64,000 nucleotides of DNA, from positions 2,542,001 to 2,606,000 of the forward strand of contig OZ023275.1 of the NCBI GenBank assembly GCA_964007475.1. Direction: 5' to 3'. This stretch comes from Hybos culiciformis (taxonomy: Eukaryota > Arthropoda > Insecta > Diptera > Hybotidae). Below the pieces are notes generated by a model, which was not told the origin of the DNA, did not search any database, and saw nothing but the letters and a program-made list of their open reading frames with translations. Positions 24,401-37,921 of the stretch are shown one piece after another. How positions within the stretch are numbered: the stretch's first letter is position 1; each line of letters starts with the position of its first letter. Made by a program: the position numbers and the translations under genes.

Positions 24401-27400
24401 AAAAAAAATCTTACGGATTTGTTTACGGTTTGTCCTCTTTTTTTATTATCATTTTGACAAAAAAAAAATAAAATAAAAAATTGTGGACCTTGTTTTCCTT
24501 GTTGGGCAAAAATAAATAATTTAATCTGTTTAACATTGTGGACGTTATTTTTTTGAACAAAAACTGAAAATAAAAATACCCACGTTTTTTCTTGGAATCT
24601 AATTGACATAAGCTTAAATTTCACTATATAGTATGTATATAATGTATAAAACAGACAACAGTTGTTATAGTTAAAACCAATGGACAGGTTCAGCTTAGTT
24701 TTATTCATCTTTAAACTTATTCAAATAAAATTTCCTTATCTTTCCCAAGTGTAATGCTAGGGCGGGCCGTCGATTATTGAATCCATTAACCTTCCAAATT
24801 ATTATCACATCCGATCAGTGAACAAGAATTAGAAATAAGAATTCCTTTTTTTTTCAAAAAATTCTTTTATTCATTAATTAGTTTTATTTTACATTTTAGT
24901 ACGAACTGAAGGCGAAGGTCAACACAAATATGGAAAATCGAAACTTATTTACATTATTTGACAAATAAATGTCCACAAATTTAAATTTCCATTTGTCAGA
25001 ATTTTTGAAAATTTAGAAAGAATAGAAAGTTAAAAAATTATTTATCTTTGGGAGCGTTAATCTCGTTAAAAAAAATAATTTTTTTTTTAAATTATTATTA
25101 GTCTTTAAAGTAATTTTTTTTTTCCTATTCAAAAATGAAAAAGTCATAAACTTTTCTTTTTATGAATGGAAAAAAAAAGAAAAATAAGGTTCATATTTTT
25201 AAATAAATTAATATATAAAAACCAAAATGAAAAACCGGAGCTCATGGGAAATACCAGTATTTCCTTATATATATTTTTTTTTATGCATTTTATTATTTTA
25301 TTTATTTAATTTTTTTCTATGGCTGTGTATTTTCGAAAAGCATAGGAAATGATAAAAAAGAAAGTAAAAGAATATAATACGAACAAAATTGAATAAAAAT
25401 TTTTAGGATGATTATTTGCAATAAAATATATGTTTTCAATTAAATTTTGAGAACATTTCAGGAAATAAACAAAGTTCTGAAATATAATACATTTTTTTTT
25501 TTGTATCTTTGATATATCATTTTAAAAATAATTTTAATTTGTTCGTAGAAACAGAAAATATTATTTTCCTCTTAAAGTTTCCACAATTACAACTATACGT
25601 ATAACAATTTAATTTTCTTCTTTAACAATTCTATCGAAATTTATCTATTTTGTTTTTTGATTCAATTCCACAAGATAAGAGAAAACTATTGAATTCACAT
25701 CCTGTATGAATCAAAAAACTTTTTGAAACATAGAACATATTTTGATGAAGTGAAAAATTTTTTTTTTTTTTCTAAAAGTAATCAGACACCATAAAAAGTT
25801 ACTCCTCATACTATGTAACTATGTAAATATTTGTTACACATTTTTTATTTATTTTTTTTTTTTAAACAATTCTTACCTTGGTAATGTAATTAAAAATATT
25901 TTATTTTTTGATGAAATCTCAATATTAACTATATAAAACGATATTATGTATAATATTTATATGTCTTATGATATATAATTGGAAAGTAAAATAAATTACT
26001 AATTTTTCAAAGTTAAGCATTAAGTAAACGCAAGGAATGACATTTTTTTTTATTTTAAGGAAATCTATAGACCAGAATTAAACAAAAAAGATGACAACGA
26101 ATAATATATTCTCTTTACACATATTGCAATTATAGTAAAATTAATATAGATATGTATACTTTTATTAACATTGAATAAAATTATTGAATGTCTTTCAAAA
26201 ATTATTATTTTATAGAAATATATTTAGGAATATGTTAAATTTTATGGTAAGCTAGAATAGCTTTATAATCTATAAATTCATTAAACAGGATTATGATATC
26301 ATTTTGGTACAATTCCTATTTACAATTTTTATTTATTTTGTGAACTCATAAGCTTATATAGAAATAATTAATGTATTAAGTAAATAGCTTTTCTCAAAAG
26401 TAAAATCAAATTAAAATGTTCATGTAAGATTTTTTAGATTTGACATTATAACAAAAATGATCGGTTTCGATGATAAATAGTTGACTATAACTGTCTAAAA
26501 TCGTGGAGTAATTCTATGAACTATATTTATTCCGTTTCTTCAGTTTAATTTTTTTCGTAGTTCACTATATTTGATTTATATGGCAAAAAAAAATTTTTTT
26601 AAAAATTTTATGTTTAATTAAAGAAAAAATCGTATTATTTTAGAAATTAAAAGTTAAGCTGGAGCCAATATTCCTGAAAATTAGAATAATGCTATTGAGT
26701 GAAATTTGTATTAATGTCGAAAAAAAAGCCTAAAAAATAAAAGGTTTCTCCAAAAAAAAATTTTTCTAGTGATTTTAGTCGTTAGATTGCATGTCATTTC
26801 AAAATCTTAATTATATTTGCTTTATTATCTACATTATATTATATACTAGAACTTAAATACATTAAATCCTAATAAAAAATATTTATTCAAATTTTGTTTA
26901 AATACTTTTGTTTGTTTGTTTGAATAATTAATTGAAATAAAAAAATATGACTTCTTAAACATAAAACATAAATAAACCTAAAATAAAAGTTATTAAACAA
27001 AACTACTAAAATTATTATTGCTTTTTTTTTAATAAATAAATAAGCTATAGATTTATATTAATTTTTGTATTTTTTGAGTAAGCAATCAGCAAAGAATTTT
27101 TGAACTTAAAAGCCAGCAACTTGTCACGTTAGGTCAACTTGTTTATCATCAATATTTATAATAAACAAAAAACTATCTAACTAATGGATTCATTTAATAG
27201 AAAAAAATATTTCTTTAAGTTTATTTTTTATTACTTTTCTTCCATAAAAAAATTATGTATTGACACATTATGTAAAAATATTTTGATAACACGAATGACA
27301 ATATTATTTCAATTTGAAAAAGTAAATTGACATGTTATAAGTTATCACACATAAAAAGAAAAAATTCAAAAAATGGAAAAAATATTGTCAGTTTTTAACG

Positions 27401-27937
27401 TAAGATAAAAAGGAAAATGTGTATATTCAATATTATGGTATATGTACATATATCTAGTATTATTTATAATATATACCAATTCATAGAATAAGGGAAATTT
27501 TTTTCTTTCATTTTTTCATAACATTTATTGTAATATGATTTAATATGGAAAGGATAATCATTTTTACATTTCAATTTGTACAATTTATTGCACATACATA
27601 TATATGTACTTACATTTTATATTCGTATCTACTACAGACATGAATAATTTGTGAATTTATAAATTTCCAAGAATTAATTTTTAATGAGATCAACGATCTC
27701 AATTCAATACACATGATATGCATAATAATTTTAAGTGTAACTATTATACAATTTTATACTAAGAGTACCTCAATTTTTATAGTTTTCAATTCAGCTCTTT
27801 AGAAATTTAGTTTTATATTTTTCTAATTCAGAAGCACTATAACTTTCTTGTTTCTTGTGTTTAAAAAACCTTTCCTTTTTTTTCAAATTAAATTAAAAAT
27901 CTTCGAAATTTTCGATTAATCCTGAATTAATACAAAA
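21477..27937. other. Gene-free AT-rich DNA
   Basis: No supported gene. Near 21538 and 21660 the similar words TGTCATTAACGTGG and TGTCATTACCGTGG occur, possibly from a decayed repeat. The minus-strand frame at 24340-24708 (122 codons) is the longest non-repeat frame in the window but is F/K/N/Q rich without a domain. GC-richer specks near 24280 and 24760 remain unassigned. Confidence 0.6.
22131..22148. repeat. (CGT)6 microsatellite
   Basis: Six exact CGT units follow ACAACATCAT. It is one of the few GC-containing microsatellites here. Confidence 0.9.
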
Positions 27938-28080
27938 AATTTTACCATTTTGAATCTTGTCCCTACGATGAAGGAAAAAATTTTTAAAAAATTGAATTTT
28001 GTCCTGGATTATTTGGATTTTTAACGAATATTTTAGACACCTTCGTTCATCGCAGCGACCAAATTCATAATGGTAAAATT
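27938..28080. mobile_element. MITE with AATTTTACCATT ends, 143 bp
   Basis: The left 38 bp (AATTTTACCATTTTGAATCT and onward to ACGATGAAGGA) align with the reverse complement of the right end (AATTTTACCATTATGAATTT to GCGATGAACGA) with about six differences. Flanking A and T bases prevent a firm target-site call. No coding sequence lies inside. Confidence 0.75.
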
Positions 28081-28811
28081 AACTACATTCGGTTTGCTTT
28101 CGAATTATTTTTGTGAAATTTTCAAAAAGAATGTACAATTTTTTCTCATAATTTAGCTTAGCTAGAAAAATGTTAAACCTTAGAAAACTCTGCAGTCCCT
28201 GCTTTAATTTGCTCACATCTGTATTAATATTTAATATCTCATAATAAAAAACAGTAAATCTTTGATGATAAAAAAAAAAAAAATATTATTTATATTTCAG
28301 CAACTTATTATATTCGTTTATGAGTATTTCAAGAGCTTGTTACTTAAAATGTCTTTTCTTTTCGTTAAGAATTATATTTTTTTGTTATATAAATTAATAG
28401 ATGAAATTCTTTATAAATCTGATTTTTATGTTAAATATATGAAAATACCTTGGTAACATGGTTTATTTGTTGCTTTAAATATACTTCAAAAATTTAACAA
28501 TTTATTTCATTTCAACAGAATTATCCGTTTTGTAATATATGAAAATTCATGTATAATAAAATTCAAAGAACCAATCTAGAAAATATATTTGTAAAAGTTT
28601 TTTATCAATATTTTTGATACATAAGATATGACAACTGAAATTTAAGAACTTATTAACAACAATTTCTTCATTTCATAATAAAGCAAGTAAGCTTATAGTA
28701 AAAGGTATTTAAATGAACGCAAATAAATGGCTACACTTACTATTGATATATTTTTTTTGTATAATAATTAATAAAAGCTACCAAAACACTAGATGTTACA
28801 CTAGAAGAAGT
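28081..28811. other. Gene-free AT-rich DNA
   Basis: Only the low-complexity 64-codon frame at 28262-28456 is open, and it follows an A run. I see no gene. Confidence 0.6.
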
Positions 28812-29258
28812 ATGGATTTGTTGTTGTGGAAAGGATGTTTAAATGGCAGTTAAAAGGAGGAAATCATTCACACTCTTCTAGAAGCGACAATATTAAACAT
28901 CCGCGAGCTCATTCCAAGTGCGTGAGTTGCGGACTAAAAACGAATCCCCAAAAACTCATACTATACCATTTGAGAATTTTAATGAAATATGGATGTGACG
29001 TTGAAGCAGCTCGTATTTGACGTGGAAATACAAGAATCGGTAGAAGTAGAGACTTTAATTCCTGGGAACACGTATCCGTTTCCTAGTTACAAAAAAAAGG
29101 GGAAAGCGGTCTACATTACGACGGTGGTAGAGTGATGTTAGAGAACTGGTGATCTAATAGCTCTTGTTTGTCCAGACACTACAGATAGGTTTAAGGAACA
29201 TCATCCTATATATGAGAATTGTATTCTTAATTTGGCCGTAAAAAGCATTTGCATTTAA
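28812..29258 (+). pseudogene. Broken, unidentified coding-like segment
   Basis: Base composition and codon texture differ clearly from the surroundings. In one frame an ATG at 28812 is followed by MDLLLWKGCLNGS, a stop at 28851, then an open run to 28925. The neighbouring frame is coding-like from about 28919 to 28995. The first frame resumes from about 28989 (ATG) to a TGA at 29133, with a TAG at 29139, then stays open to TAA at 29256. Phrases such as VEVETLIPGNTYPFP, GKAVYITTVVE and TGDLIALVCPDTTDR look like real protein. The overlapping 64-codon frame at 28826-29020 is probably a shadow. I recognise no family. It may be an old transposon, viral or host gene relic carrying stops and a compensating pair of frameshifts; the strand is inferred from frame quality only. 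Confidence 0.4.
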
Positions 29259-32200
29259 TTTTGTATTTAGATTTACATTTTGTATTTATACACTATGCAC
29301 TGCTGATTTAATGTTAATTCAATTATGTATTATGGTTATTTTACTTAACAAATTATCGAATGGATAATACATGTCTTCATGCAGTTAGTACAACAGAAAT
29401 ATAATATTATTAATGACTTTATAAAGATTCAATTAATTCTTAATGGATTACACAATGAAAATTAATTTTATATTCGTCTATATATATACAATTTTTTTTT
29501 TTTTTATAAATTTCCAATAAATTTTCATTTTCCCTTTTTTACAGAATCATTTTTTTTACTCAATCAAATGACATTAAAAGCCAAAAAAAAACGTTTACTC
29601 TGTCTACACATAAGTGTATAATTTTTAATGGACAAAAGCTTTTACTTTTGTTCTATGATAGAATTGCGTGACTTTGAGAGACGTACGACATGTGTCATTT
29701 TACGATATTTCTGCCCATAACGATATTTTACAGATTTCGAAATAATAAAATAAAAAAAAAGGAAATTTTCTTCGCAAACGAAATCTTTTTAATGATTCTA
29801 TCTTCTATGACAAAAACATATAAAAAAGGCAAATGAAACCATTATCTTTAGAAATAAAAAATTTTATGAAGCATAAAAATTTTAAAATTAAATTAAATGG
29901 TCAAGGATAAGCAGTAACTTTCATCTTGAATCATTATAAAAAGATATTTTCGCATCGATGGATGTCACCATATATGCAACCTAAAGAAAAATATTTAAGT
30001 AACTTTGCAAGAGATTACAATTATTAAAAATTAACGATATCATTTTTTGCAGCAACAGCAGCAGTCATTTTATCTTATTTGAACTAAGACAGTGTGTATC
30101 ATATTTTATAACAACAAAAATTATTATCGACAAAATGAGAAAATTAAAGTTTAATATTGCGATATAAATAGACTGAACTCTGTCGATAGTGCACTGTTCG
30201 CGAAGTCTTAAGTTTTTACAATTACAATAATCGTTTACAAAGTACAAAGTACTATATTTCGTCTATATTCTTAAAATAATTTTTTTTTTTATTATTTTGA
30301 CGAGTTTTTATCGTAATCAGACTGATAAATATCATTTTTTCTTGTCCGTTTCGGATCAAAAAAGAAAACAACGATTAAAAATGTTTATAAGTAATGAACC
30401 GTACAATCGCTTTTAATTCTTTAAAAAATATACGGATTCTCGTTCACTTCGACTATAGGACTCCGGGTTTGGGAGCTTGAGGCTCTCATATATATTTTAT
30501 ATATATTTCATATATATTTTAGATTTTTTGAAAAATTTTAATAGATTTCGATTAAAATTAGTATTTCGATTAGAATTAGAGGAACTTAAAAAAATGTTTA
30601 GATCACGATTCTTTCCAAGGATTCGGATAAAATTTAATTTTTATATCTTTCTAGATTTGGTATATAAATAAATGGTATATTCGTATAATGATAATGAAGG
30701 AACCTAGATGTTTTTCCCCTGGTTGTGTCCGAGTTATTGTAAACTGGCCCCCCTCATAACTGACTTTTACTGTTCTATATTTTTATTTCACTTAAAGCAT
30801 TTCGAAAAAATAAAGAAAATATATATATGCATGCATTTTAATGAAATGCATTTATTTGTCTATCTCTTTATATGTAAAAAAAAAAAAATAATAATAAAAA
30901 AAAATAAAAATTTTTTAAAACTTTACATATAAAAATAGTAACATTTATTCACTACTAAAACACGTACATTGCAAAACATGAATATGGCATCGAAATTTCA
31001 ATGTAAACATAACAACATTTTTTTTAAAATTACATATTCGCATAATATTTTTATAGAAAATTTATGAACGTGATTTTTTATTATTTTGAAAAATAAGCTT
31101 TATAAAAATAATATATGTATGAACATTAAGGCTCACCATATGCAGAAAAAAAAATATTATTATAATAATAATAATAAAAAAAAATTGTATAATAAATGTA
31201 ACATAATGTTAAAAAAAAAAATAAAAATTATTTTTACTTTAAAAATATATTTAATATTTTTTTTTTTTTAAATAATGAAATATTTTTAGTCCTTTTTTTC
31301 ATTACATTCGCATATAAAAAAAAAAAGTCTAAAAAATTTTCTTTTCAAACATTTTTCATAACAAAAATATTAAAAATCTAAACATTATAAATATATTTCC
31401 ATCTGTAGATTAAGTATTTTTCTAGCGGCATGTAACTCATAATTTTTAATAATGGTAAACTTTTTTTTTCCAAACCAACATTTAAATTAAATTAGTTCAT
31501 GTATTCCAGACATAAATTTTATTTGCACCTAAAAAAAAGTTTACGTAAAAAAAAATTTTTTTTTCTAGGCAAGAAAAACAAAATTTTTTTTTTAAGTCAT
31601 TCATTAACATAGCTAGACGTTGTTTTAAATAAAATAAAAAATAGAAAATAAAAAGTTTATTTTTTTTAAGGTTATGGGATCATTGGATAAAATAACGTAG
31701 TTTTAATGTAATTATACCCAGAGGTTGTTTTATCAAAATTGTATATATGTATAATTGTATATTCTAAAATGAAAAATTGAAAACATTATTTGTTGTGGTA
31801 TAAAGTTTTTAAAAACTAAATTCTAATTAAATAGAAAAAACTAAGTATATATTTTCTTTATTCAATGAAAATTTGTAAAATTCGTCTGTCTCAACACGTT
31901 ATAATGTTGAAGCTTCGAATCTACTTCTAAATCAAAACTTTGTTAAACGACTAAAACGAACGAAACCTCTAGAGTTAAGCTAAACTAATATCTTCTTCTT
32001 GTAAAAAATTTTTTGAATTTTTGGGATATTTAAACAAGTAAATGAGACAAAAACTAATAGTTACTCAAATTTGACTAGTTTTAGTTGTTATAAGGTAGGA
32101 GGTTGAGTTAAAGTCCCACAGTACTCACACCTTTACTATCGGTCACTGAGTCTTCTTTCGACGATTTTTTCCTTCCGCCAAAAATAAAATAAAATTGAAA

Positions 32201-33236
32201 TTTATATATTTATTATTACGTATTATAAAACTTCAAATATTTATGTTTTTGAATTCTAGATAGATTAATGTTAGTTTTATTTAATTTTTTAGTATTATAC
32301 ATCTGCAATTAAAAATGCTTTAAATCCCTGAAGAAACTGCCAGAATCGAAACAAAAGAAGAGATTTTTATAATTATCGATGAAAAATATTTTTTGGCGAA
32401 ATTATTCGATAAGAATGTCAAATTTCGAATCACTAAATTATTAAATTGGTATTAGGTTTACAAGAGAATGACTATATATAAATAGTGCATAGTATAACAA
32501 ACATTGTCCGGCCAATGGCATAATGAAGAAAAAAAAGATTTATTTAATTCTGGTTGGGTTTGGCTTATATTGATGAAATGTTTCACGGACATACCAACGT
32601 TTGGAAAACTGACCAATGACGTTTTTAACTGACCAATATATCAAAAAACGGTACAGCAGTGTTAGAGTTTTTCGATCGAAAACTAATCGAAATTTATTTT
32701 TCTTAGAACCAACTTTGTAAATTCTTTTGCAATCAATTAATTCCAATTTAATTATTGTTGAAATATCGCAAAAAAAAATAATAAAAATTAAGTAAGGTCA
32801 CTTAATGAGTGGTTCATTTTTGTTCATCATGAAGATATTTTAATTTTTTAATCTGGAAAATGATATTTATTTTTCTTTTTTTTTTTTTCATTTTCAAAAC
32901 TAACAAAAAGTTTATTTTTTTTTCCTTGTTAGTTTTCATTTTGCTACGCACATTTTATTATCCAAAGGTTTTTTTTTAATGTTAAAAGAGAAAATCAAAA
33001 AAAAAAAAAAAAAAACGAAAAGAAATGAAATGTAAATCCATGCCGATCTCTATTAATATTTCATCAAAACAAAAACAAGGTAATGAATGAATGTATCCTT
33101 ATTAATTGGATAAAAAAAAAACAAAAAATATTAACACGAAGTCTGAACACTATGTTTAAATTTAACAAAATATTTATTGGACAAACTAAATACATATACG
33201 GTATATCTAAAACAGAAAATAAAAATATTTTATTTG
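29259..33236. other. Gene-free AT-rich DNA
   Basis: Frames at 30065-30247, 30477-30671, 30708-30932, 31086-31271 and 32540-32746 are short and motif-free. A GC-richer piece around 30430-30480 resembles one at 62545-62610 (see findings). An A19 run sits at 32997-33015. Confidence 0.6.
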
Positions 33237-33239
33237 TTA

Positions 33240-33416
33240 ACAAAACTCAGAAACATCACATTTGATGCGCTGTACTTCATTGGAAACATGCATAATTCTG
33301 CTAGTCTTAATAAAACTAAGCAAAGTTCTCAAACCAGGCGTGAATTTTCCTTGATTGGCTTTAAAGATTCTCGTTATGGAAGTGAGGGACACGCGATATC
33401 GGAATGTTTCGGTTAG
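33240..33416. other. Coding-like patch open on both strands, unidentified
   Basis: On the plus strand the frame that ends with TAG at 33414 reads through phrases such as DALYFIGNMHNSAS and GFKDSRYGSEGHAISECFG. On the minus strand a frame stopping near 33237 reads FRYRVSLTSITRIF and KFTPGLRTLLSFIK. Composition is clearly less AT rich than the flanks. An AG at the end of ACAAAACTCAG just upstream could act as a splice acceptor for a terminal exon on the plus strand, but no upstream exon can be named. I recognise no family on either strand. A transposon relic is equally possible. Confidence 0.3.
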
Positions 33417-35776
33417 AAAAATTGAATACTAATCATTATACCTTATATATACTATATAACTAACAGAAAGTAATAAACTAATACAATACAGAACAAAAAC
33501 CTTTTTTAATTAAATTAATCTACAAATGCAAATAAATATGTTATAATTTACTTGCAAATAAACTTTGTCAAAAAAAAATGTTTATTTCGTTTGCTTACAC
33601 GTAAAAATATTGCAAACTTTCGAGCCAGAATATTTTATTTATTTAGTTGCATTTTTTTGTTGTTAATCCTAGTTTTTAACTTATGTAATCTTTATATTTT
33701 GTATTGCGTTGCGTTAAATTTGTGGCAGTAGATCGAAATTAAAGTTTTTGTTTGAAAGCATGACGGACAAGGAAGAATTATACTTTTAATAATATGATTC
33801 ATCAAAATCATATAAAAAGTATTTCGGGTATTTATTTGTTAATTTATTTATTTATTAATATCAGTATATAAACTTCACATATTTTAGATGAATTATGTTA
33901 CAATTAAGTTACAATTCATGTAATTTTCAAGTAATTTAAAAATATTTAATGTAGTCAATTCATTAAAAAAAAAATATTCAAGAGAAGAAGAGAAAAAAAG
34001 AACAATTTTATTTATAAATTCATTCAAATTCTATTTCATAAAATCGTTTAACTTAGATAACGAAGATATTTAGTTCTATGAAAGGGAAATTAAAAGAAAA
34101 GACAAGACCTTAAACCTTTCCTGGGAATCTGAAGAATTCAAAAGATTAGGCAATTAAAGTACGATTTTTAAGCTAATTTTTATTGTTAAAAAATGTGTTA
34201 ATTAATATAGCTTAGTTTTTTCTCAATAATTAAATTCTGAACAAATTTAAATCCTTGTGTAAATATCACAGTCAACAATTTTTGAAAAACGCAACTATTG
34301 TACAACTATTGATAAAACTATATTGATATAAGGTTGAAAACTGGGTTTTCATAAATTTAACTTCTTTTTGTTAAATAGTTATTCCACTTATAAAGAATAC
34401 TAACCGAACATTAAATTATTAGAAGTTAAAAGATACAAAAAATTTTTTTTCTTCTTATAAAGCATCACAATTATAATATAGGTATTATAGAGACTAACCT
34501 TAAAGATAAAAAGTTTAATTATGTTATGTTATGTTGCTCATTCCTTTTTTTTTGTAGAATAATAAATTTAATCACTTTGTAATTTAGTTTCTTATAATTA
34601 ATAAAAAAAAAAAACAAGAAAATCATATTAATTTACTAAAAAATCTTATTTTAATATACCTAACCTACATTAAAAATTATTGTACTACTTACTTTATTTG
34701 CGATTTTATCACACTGCGTATTTATTTATCTTTTTAAGCCTTCAACAGCTACACGACACATTAAAATAGATACAACAATATAAATAAACTAATCATACCG
34801 AATTCAGAAAATATTCAATGCTCAAGATCTCTATGTCTGCATTTATAAATATTGATTGTAACTATTCTGAATGAAATATAATCAAAAACGTCAGAAAAAC
34901 AACAGAGTACACTGCAAATTTATTGGATATAGAACTCTGGATGAGTACCGCCACCATATTGAAAACTAAAAACAATAAGAAAAATGTAAAAAAAAATATA
35001 GAGAAAGGAAAAAGCAATCAGCTTCGAAGCGCCGCCATTTAAAATGTATGTAAAATGTAATAACCATTGTTTGCAAGCAACAACAAAGTACATGTAAAAT
35101 CAAACGAACTGAATATTCAGAGTTATATGTCCAATGAAAACTTATTTGATTTTTGACAATTTTATGGTAATATCACAACATAAGATTACAGGAGTCAATA
35201 AAAATAGAAAAGTAATACAAATGAAAATTTTAAATTTAGTTATGTCTAAGTAAGAGATATTATGAAATCAGTAAAAGTCGAACATAAAATTTTATATTTG
35301 TATACAGGGCTGGAATGCTCTTTTTTATACAAAATTTTACTTAAATTGGAAGTGTTACAACTATTTTAATAATATTTTAGCAACGATATTTTAGCAAGAA
35401 TACTTAAAGTCTTGGGTTTCATTAATTTGTACATCACTCTTGCTTGAAGAAAAATCTATTTAATTTACTTTTAAATGATACTTTAATTTTAATTAAATTC
35501 CTTTCGGTTTCAATACTTTAAATTTATACCTAAAACTCTTTAATGGAAATTCATTCAACAGAAAACTCAAAATTTGGAAATATTTTGGTAATTTATTTAA
35601 AAAAAATATTTTTTTTTTTTTATCTTTACAAAAGTTATTTTCTTCAAAGGAAAATTTATCAATCTTCAGTTGAACAACAAAAAAAAAGAATGAAAATATT
35701 TTACAAATGAAATTAAATGTAAAATTTTTGTTTATCTCTTAAAACGTGAATTTTAGTTTATTTCAATTAAGAAGTT

Positions 35777-35815
35777 TTAAAGTTAGTAAATAAATATTTT
35801 TTTTACTAACTTTAA
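35777..35815. repeat. Hairpin with 14-bp perfect arms
   Basis: TTAAAGTTAGTAAA at 35777-35790 and TTTACTAACTTTAA at 35802-35815 are exact complements around an 11-base loop. Confidence 0.7.
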
Positions 35816-37903
35816 TATCTCATATCTGATTTATTACCAAGGATCAACATTAGATTTTTTTTTATTAAAAGAATTTTTGTTTTTTGTAATAGTTTTTTAT
35901 TAGTTTTAAATTATAATTGAATAAATTCTCAAGAAATTTGAGAGTAGAGTGGGAAGCGAAATACTTACATCTTTATCATTGTATATATTATACATACTCT
36001 TCTCAAGTAATCTAAATCTAAAATTGTATGACAATTCAGTTCGATTGAAAGTATTATAATCAACTTTTTTAAGAAATTTCGATTTCCGGTATAAACTGTT
36101 TGTAATAAAAACTTTTGTTTCTGTATGTTTATGGTCTCATTGACGCAATAAAGTTTAGAATCGCTTTAATATAGATTCATAAAAAAATCGGAGAAATTCT
36201 ACAATAACTCAGGGTTTCAAATCAAGTTAAATATAATATAATTTGCACACATCGATAATGTAATATTGACTAAAATCTGAAGACAATAGAAATCTTCATA
36301 TATTATATAGTTCTTAAATTGAAACTGAAACTCTATTATTTATCTTACAATTTGCATAATGTATATATTTGCTATTCTATGAGTGTACAATAATTTTACA
36401 ATAAATACAATTATCTCATTATATTCATATAAAATAAATTTAATATAAAAAAAAAAAAAAGCAAATTAAAACTATATACAATATCTCTATATATTATAAA
36501 TTAATAAAAATGAAGACATATATAAATTGAATACATATATAAATATATAAATTAATGAAAATGAAAATTAAATTGCTTTCAAATTTTAAAGAAGCAATAT
36601 AATCTCTTCCCGGAAAATGAAATGTTATGTTAAATTACATTTCTGACCACATATATACAACTGATTAAAATATTCTTTATAATTTTATATGTACATATAT
36701 ATGAAAAGGAAGATTCTTATTAATAAAGGATATGATAATTTATAATTTTATATATTGTTCTTTTATAGAACTACATACATAAATATCAATTGAATATTAT
36801 TTTCTTAAAAAAATTAAAATCAATATTCTTAAAATTTATGTAATTATTTTAATTTCAATAATATTCTTTTTCTTTTTTAGCCCAAATTGAAAATTTTTAA
36901 GTGGAATATTAATTAAATTGGAATGATTTATAATCCTTTTTTTTTTTTTTTTGAATAAATTATAAAAATAATTGTCGTAATTACTTTTTATTGTGAAATA
37001 TTAAAAAAAAAATATTCATTACAATATAAATTTTTATTTTTTAACAGAAAAATCATTATTGAAATATTTTATAAATTTTGTTTGGGATATTAAAAAACAT
37101 ATAAATTTGATAAGAAAAACTAGCAACATTAAAAAATTAGTGTTTCTCAAAATTGATCTTACTTATAAGCTTATAACTGAAAATAAGAAAAATCTAGACA
37201 TATGACCTATACGTTTAACGACAACCCATATTAGGAAGGAGAAACATGTACTACTCAGTTAGTAAATTCTTTATTTATTCGTTTCTACTTCCAACCATCA
37301 ATATCATGATCATCCTTTTAAATAGCATAAATTTAATTTAATTTATCGACTTGAAACTTTTATTCCATTTTTATATAATTCCTACCTATATGATTATAAA
37401 TATTTACATATATATGGTATAAATATATGCAAACATTTTTAAACCCCATCTACTTATTACAAAAAACATAATTTTTGTATTTCCCTTTAACTCTATATTT
37501 TTTATAAATATTTACTTTTATTTATGTTCACCAAAAACAAAAAACAAAAAAATACAAAAAATTATAATTTTATTTTTTAAATGTTTACTGTGCTTTGTGA
37601 GTAATTTTCTTGAAACGATTTTATTTTTATACATATATATAAATGTAACTCTATATGAATATCTATGGAAAAGCATAATATAAATATAATATAAGAAAGA
37701 ACAATCAACTCTAGAAAAAAGCAAAATATTTATTTATTTACAAAAATAATAAAAAAAAAATCCAAAAATAAAAGTTACTAATGCCTGAGTAACTTTCAAA
37801 TTTCCTGTAAATTTAATAAATAAATAAAGCAAAAACAAAAAAAAACAACAAAAAAATAAAAATTCATCATTCTCAAAATAATAATAAATAAAACAATAAT
37901 ATG

Positions 37904-37921
37904 TCTATCTATCTATCTATC
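37904..37921. repeat. (TCTA)n microsatellite
   Basis: Four TCTA units plus a partial one, followed by an A run. Confidence 0.85.

Noticed and set aside
24340..24708. 122-codon minus-strand frame as a gene
   Set aside because: It is F/N/K/Q rich, has no domain or signal, and spans poly-A tracts. A chance frame of this size is expected in DNA where TTT and AAA dominate.
28826..29020. 64-codon plus frame containing CVSCGLKTNP as a zinc-finger gene
   Set aside because: A single CxxC is not enough, and the overlapping frames give more consistent protein-like sequence over a longer span.
32540..32746. 68-codon minus-strand frame with mixed residues as a transposase fragment
   Set aside because: No catalytic or DNA-binding motif could be identified and the composition matches the flanks.
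37904..37921. Regularly spaced short repeats as CRISPR
   Set aside because: All tandem arrays here are contiguous without unique spacers, and the window is eukaryotic in character.
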